This document shows positions 61,121 to 64,000 of a stretch of DNA of 64,000 nucleotides, one piece after another; position 1 is the first letter of the stretch, and every line of letters begins with the position of its first letter. A program made the position numbers and the translations under genes. The notes beneath the pieces were generated by a model that had not been told where the DNA came from, did no database searches, and worked only from the letters and a program-made list of their open reading frames with translations. The DNA is from Caprimulgus europaeus (lineage: Eukaryota; Chordata; Aves; Caprimulgiformes; Caprimulgidae), in contig OU015524.1 in NCBI GenBank assembly GCA_907165065.1, forward strand, positions 56,275,295-56,339,294, given 5' to 3'.

Positions 61121-64000
61121 CTGTAAGTAATTTTGCTTTTTTGTGTGTATGTATGTGTGATTATTAGCATCCACAAAATATGTTTTAGCTCCTCTGATTC
61201 AGTCACTCATTTAATAACTCTTCAATAACCACCACCTCATTTTTTCAGAACGGTCACTTAGAATGTTTGACTGTCCTTCATATTCTATTCCTCATTTAAA
61301 ATCTCCCTCTTATTTGTAGTTGAAATTATCTCTGCTCACTTGCTGCAAGAGCTCCGATTTTCTTGTCTTCTGCAGAAAAAGAAAAATAGATGACAGCACC
61401 TCTAAAGAGCCATCAAAGGGGAGGAACACAGCTTCTGAAAATCTGAAAAATTGACAGCAGATGAACCCAGGTAACTTTATTATTTATAATAAATTAACAA
61501 GATCTCCCTATATCTATGGATTGAGTAATTATCCCTAGAGTTTTATGCTACATATCAGGTCTCATTATGAAAATTCAGACTCTCTTTTTTCACATTTTAC
61601 ATGCTTTAGGATTGCATATAATTTATTAAGAGTTCTGACTGCTGGAGTATAGGAATTGCTGTAAAGATTACATTTAAGGAACATGGGTATTACTCTGCTT
61701 TTGTCTGATATGACATATCCCTGAAAACAGTTGTCTTGCTGTCAATGCTGTAGTTGTAGGAGAGAAAAGTGTTTGTTGCTTCTCCCTAATTATAGTTTGC
61801 TTCCTGTAACCAGAGAGAATATAATAGAGAAAATATTCCCTGTACTGCTTTGTTTATTTGAATTCAGGAAGACAGGGAGGTCAGAGGAGAGCATATCTGA
61901 AGCTATGACTCCATGACTACAGCTGCTGTTTCTGAATCACTTTATCAGGAGAGTAAAACAATTAAATATTAAAGTTTGATGGGTTCAACCATGTAAAAAT
62001 ATAGCATCTGTTAATATTTTATTATTTTTATTTCATAAAATTGATTATGGGTTCCATGGGCATGACTATTGTTTTCGTTCAAACTTCTTCACTCCTGCAG
62101 GATGCTGAAGAGGCACTGCTAAAGTTTACTCTGAGAGATACCTCAGGAAGCTTTTTGATATTTGATATCACCATTCAGGACCCCAGCTTTCAGGGCTCTT
62201 TGGAAAGCACTTGCCTTACCTTTAGAGGAACATGTAGTTCATGTGGTTGACTGAGCTTTGCTAAGGATGCCTATTGAGTAAATGTCACTCCTCTGTGTTT
62301 GTCAGGTAATTCAGAGACTTTATCACTAGTCGGGATTTGAAGATTTGAAAATAAGAGAAGACATCTGTTTTATTCCATCCATGCATTGGAAGCTGATCCA
62401 ATAAAACATTGTCAAAAGTTGCAGCTCTTTTGTGCTACAATTTGACACTCAAGTCTACAGGTGGATGTCTCCCAGTCAGAGAGTGGAACTGAAGAGCCAA
62501 GCCTTCTTCTGCTTTCTCTGTTGGGACTTGCATAAAATGTAAATAAAAAGGAAGTGTAGGAGGTTTCAACCCTCTTCATCTTCCATTATATTTTTATTTT
62601 ATTAAATATTTAAACTAGTAGATACTTTTTTTGGTCCATATATTTGAGTCAGTTGATGATCTAAAACTCGTATATTTGTTCAGGATGAGAGTCAATTTTT
62701 AAAACTGTCAGCACTGAACACAAAGTAATGAGGTTGCTGAAAAAGGAATTGCTTCACAGTGAACTGAACACATGAAAAGAATGAATAGAGGAAGAAAAAG
62801 GAAGAATTTACAAAATAAATTTGCCCCACAATTGCTTCAGTACCTTCTTACCTTTTGCTCTATTGCATGTGGTTTATTTTGTGTGATGAACCCACAGAAA
62901 GGGCACAGGTGGTTGGAAATAGAGTGTAGCAGTTACAATGTGAGTGTTATCAGAATTTACTGTGCTAAAAACTAGTCACAACAAATGCCTCTCCAATAAG
63001 ACTTAATGACTGTATATCAACATCACTGACCACACTGATGACTAGACCAAACATATCATTGGGCTGTTTTATGAAGTGGAGGGATACATTCTCTCAGTAA
63101 ATCCTTGAACCATAGAATAACCTTTGTTAATCTCTCATCCCCAGGTCTTTCCTTTAGTAGCTCCACAGAATTATTTTCCTTTAAACTATCCTTTTGGTAA
63201 TATCTACTGTTATAATAAACTCATCTAGAACTAGAATGCCTGGCCTTCAATGCAAAACCCACCCTATTTGCCAGTGTGAGCACTGTATTAATCTTATTTT
63301 CATTAAAAGTTATTATTTCTCTGTTCTTTTAGCTTTTTATTTTTTCTGAGATTCCAAATTCCCCTTAAAGTAGTTAGGAGTAAAAGTCAGAACATGAGAA
63401 AAAAATGCATATTAACCTAGAAGATATAAAAAGCAAAATGGAAAACTTGTGTCCTTGAGTTATAAAAAATAATCATGATGGCAGAAATATCATTATTAGT
63501 GACATGAAATTACCAGAACAGGAAGCGTGATTATGATGAGTCAGTTGCACGAATCATTCTTCATAAACCATGCCCACTCAAAAAACTGTAACTGGTTTAG
63601 TTCCACAAAATACAAAATTATATATTTAGGAATGAGGAGCATAAATCAAGGAAAGAAAAGAGAAACTGGAAAATAGTGACGCTGAGGAAGATTTTGGGAT
63701 CATAAAAGACAAGGCACTTAATAATTTTGCTTTGGATGCAAAAAGGATAATGTGATTCTTCTCTATACAAGTAGAAAAGTTTTGATTAAAAGTATGCATG
63801 ACTTGTATTTTTTGTGTTGATGGGATTAATTGCACAGTGGTGCATTCAGCATGGATGTCCACATTTTTAAAAGGACATTGAAAAGAAGAAAGGAAGAAAT
63901 AACTTAAAATTTATTACAGAAAGAATTAATGAGTTTGGTATAATTTAGATTATCAAAGAGAAGATTAATGAGACATAATTACAGTTTATTCATTTCTTCA
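61121..64000. other. Gene-free intergenic or intronic DNA
   Basis: No gene or repeat that I can support up to the window end. The old CR1 may extend a little beyond 61120. Short frames such as 62041-62250 and 62772-62975 give peptides with no recognisable domain. Confidence 0.6.

Noticed and set aside
1-64000. CRISPR array, operon, riboswitch or bacterial mobile element
   Set aside because: The composition, CR1 LINEs and ERV LTRs show vertebrate nuclear DNA; no spaced direct repeats or prokaryotic gene layout were seen.

Overview
The window looks like a stretch of bird genome with no recognisable host gene. It is AT-rich and full of stop codons in every frame. No open frame outside the repeats carries a domain I can name. 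The bird call rests on the repeats. There are many Chicken Repeat 1 (CR1) LINE copies of different ages with the typical avian 3' end, in which the family's short 3'-terminal repeat (ATTCTATG) follows the phrase read as 'ggtcccttccaacc'. There are also three copies of an LTR of the common avian ERVL-like type, which starts TGTCCTGG and carries ATTAAACTGTTCTTATC before its U5 end. Some fragments also resemble older amniote CR1/L3-type LINEs. I cannot tell which bird this is.

Layout. Bases 1-11165 are mostly single-copy AT-rich sequence with homopolymer runs, a few perfect palindromes and one more GC-rich unclassified block (about 9640-10025). Bases 11166-13920 hold the largest element, a 5'-truncated CR1 on the minus strand. 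Its endonuclease and reverse-transcriptase frames can still be read but are broken by frameshifts, a stop and two catalytic-residue changes. Next come a small plus-strand CR1 tail (14281-14452) and a 5'-truncated plus-strand LTR (14752-15161). Bases 17585-17725 hold a very old LINE tail. Bases 24795-26003 hold two CR1 pieces in opposite orientations. Bases 29397-30044 are a complete solo LTR (minus strand) with a 5-bp target duplication. A degraded CR1 tail lies at 34503-34720. Bases 41070-43090 are an old LINE region into which a third LTR was inserted; that LTR has grown an internal (ATAAT)n microsatellite of about 286 bp. Three plus-strand CR1 tails lie at 50911-51343, 55211-55420 and 56190-56430. 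An old minus-strand CR1 with an AT microsatellite at its 3' end is at 60536-61120.

Nothing here works as a gene system. The window is best read as intergenic or intronic DNA whose structure comes from retrotransposon insertions, later decay and microsatellite growth. A few short perfect inverted repeats and motif clusters in non-repeat DNA are listed as candidates for regulatory or structural function. They are inferences and need cross-species alignment. I found no evidence of a novel biological system.
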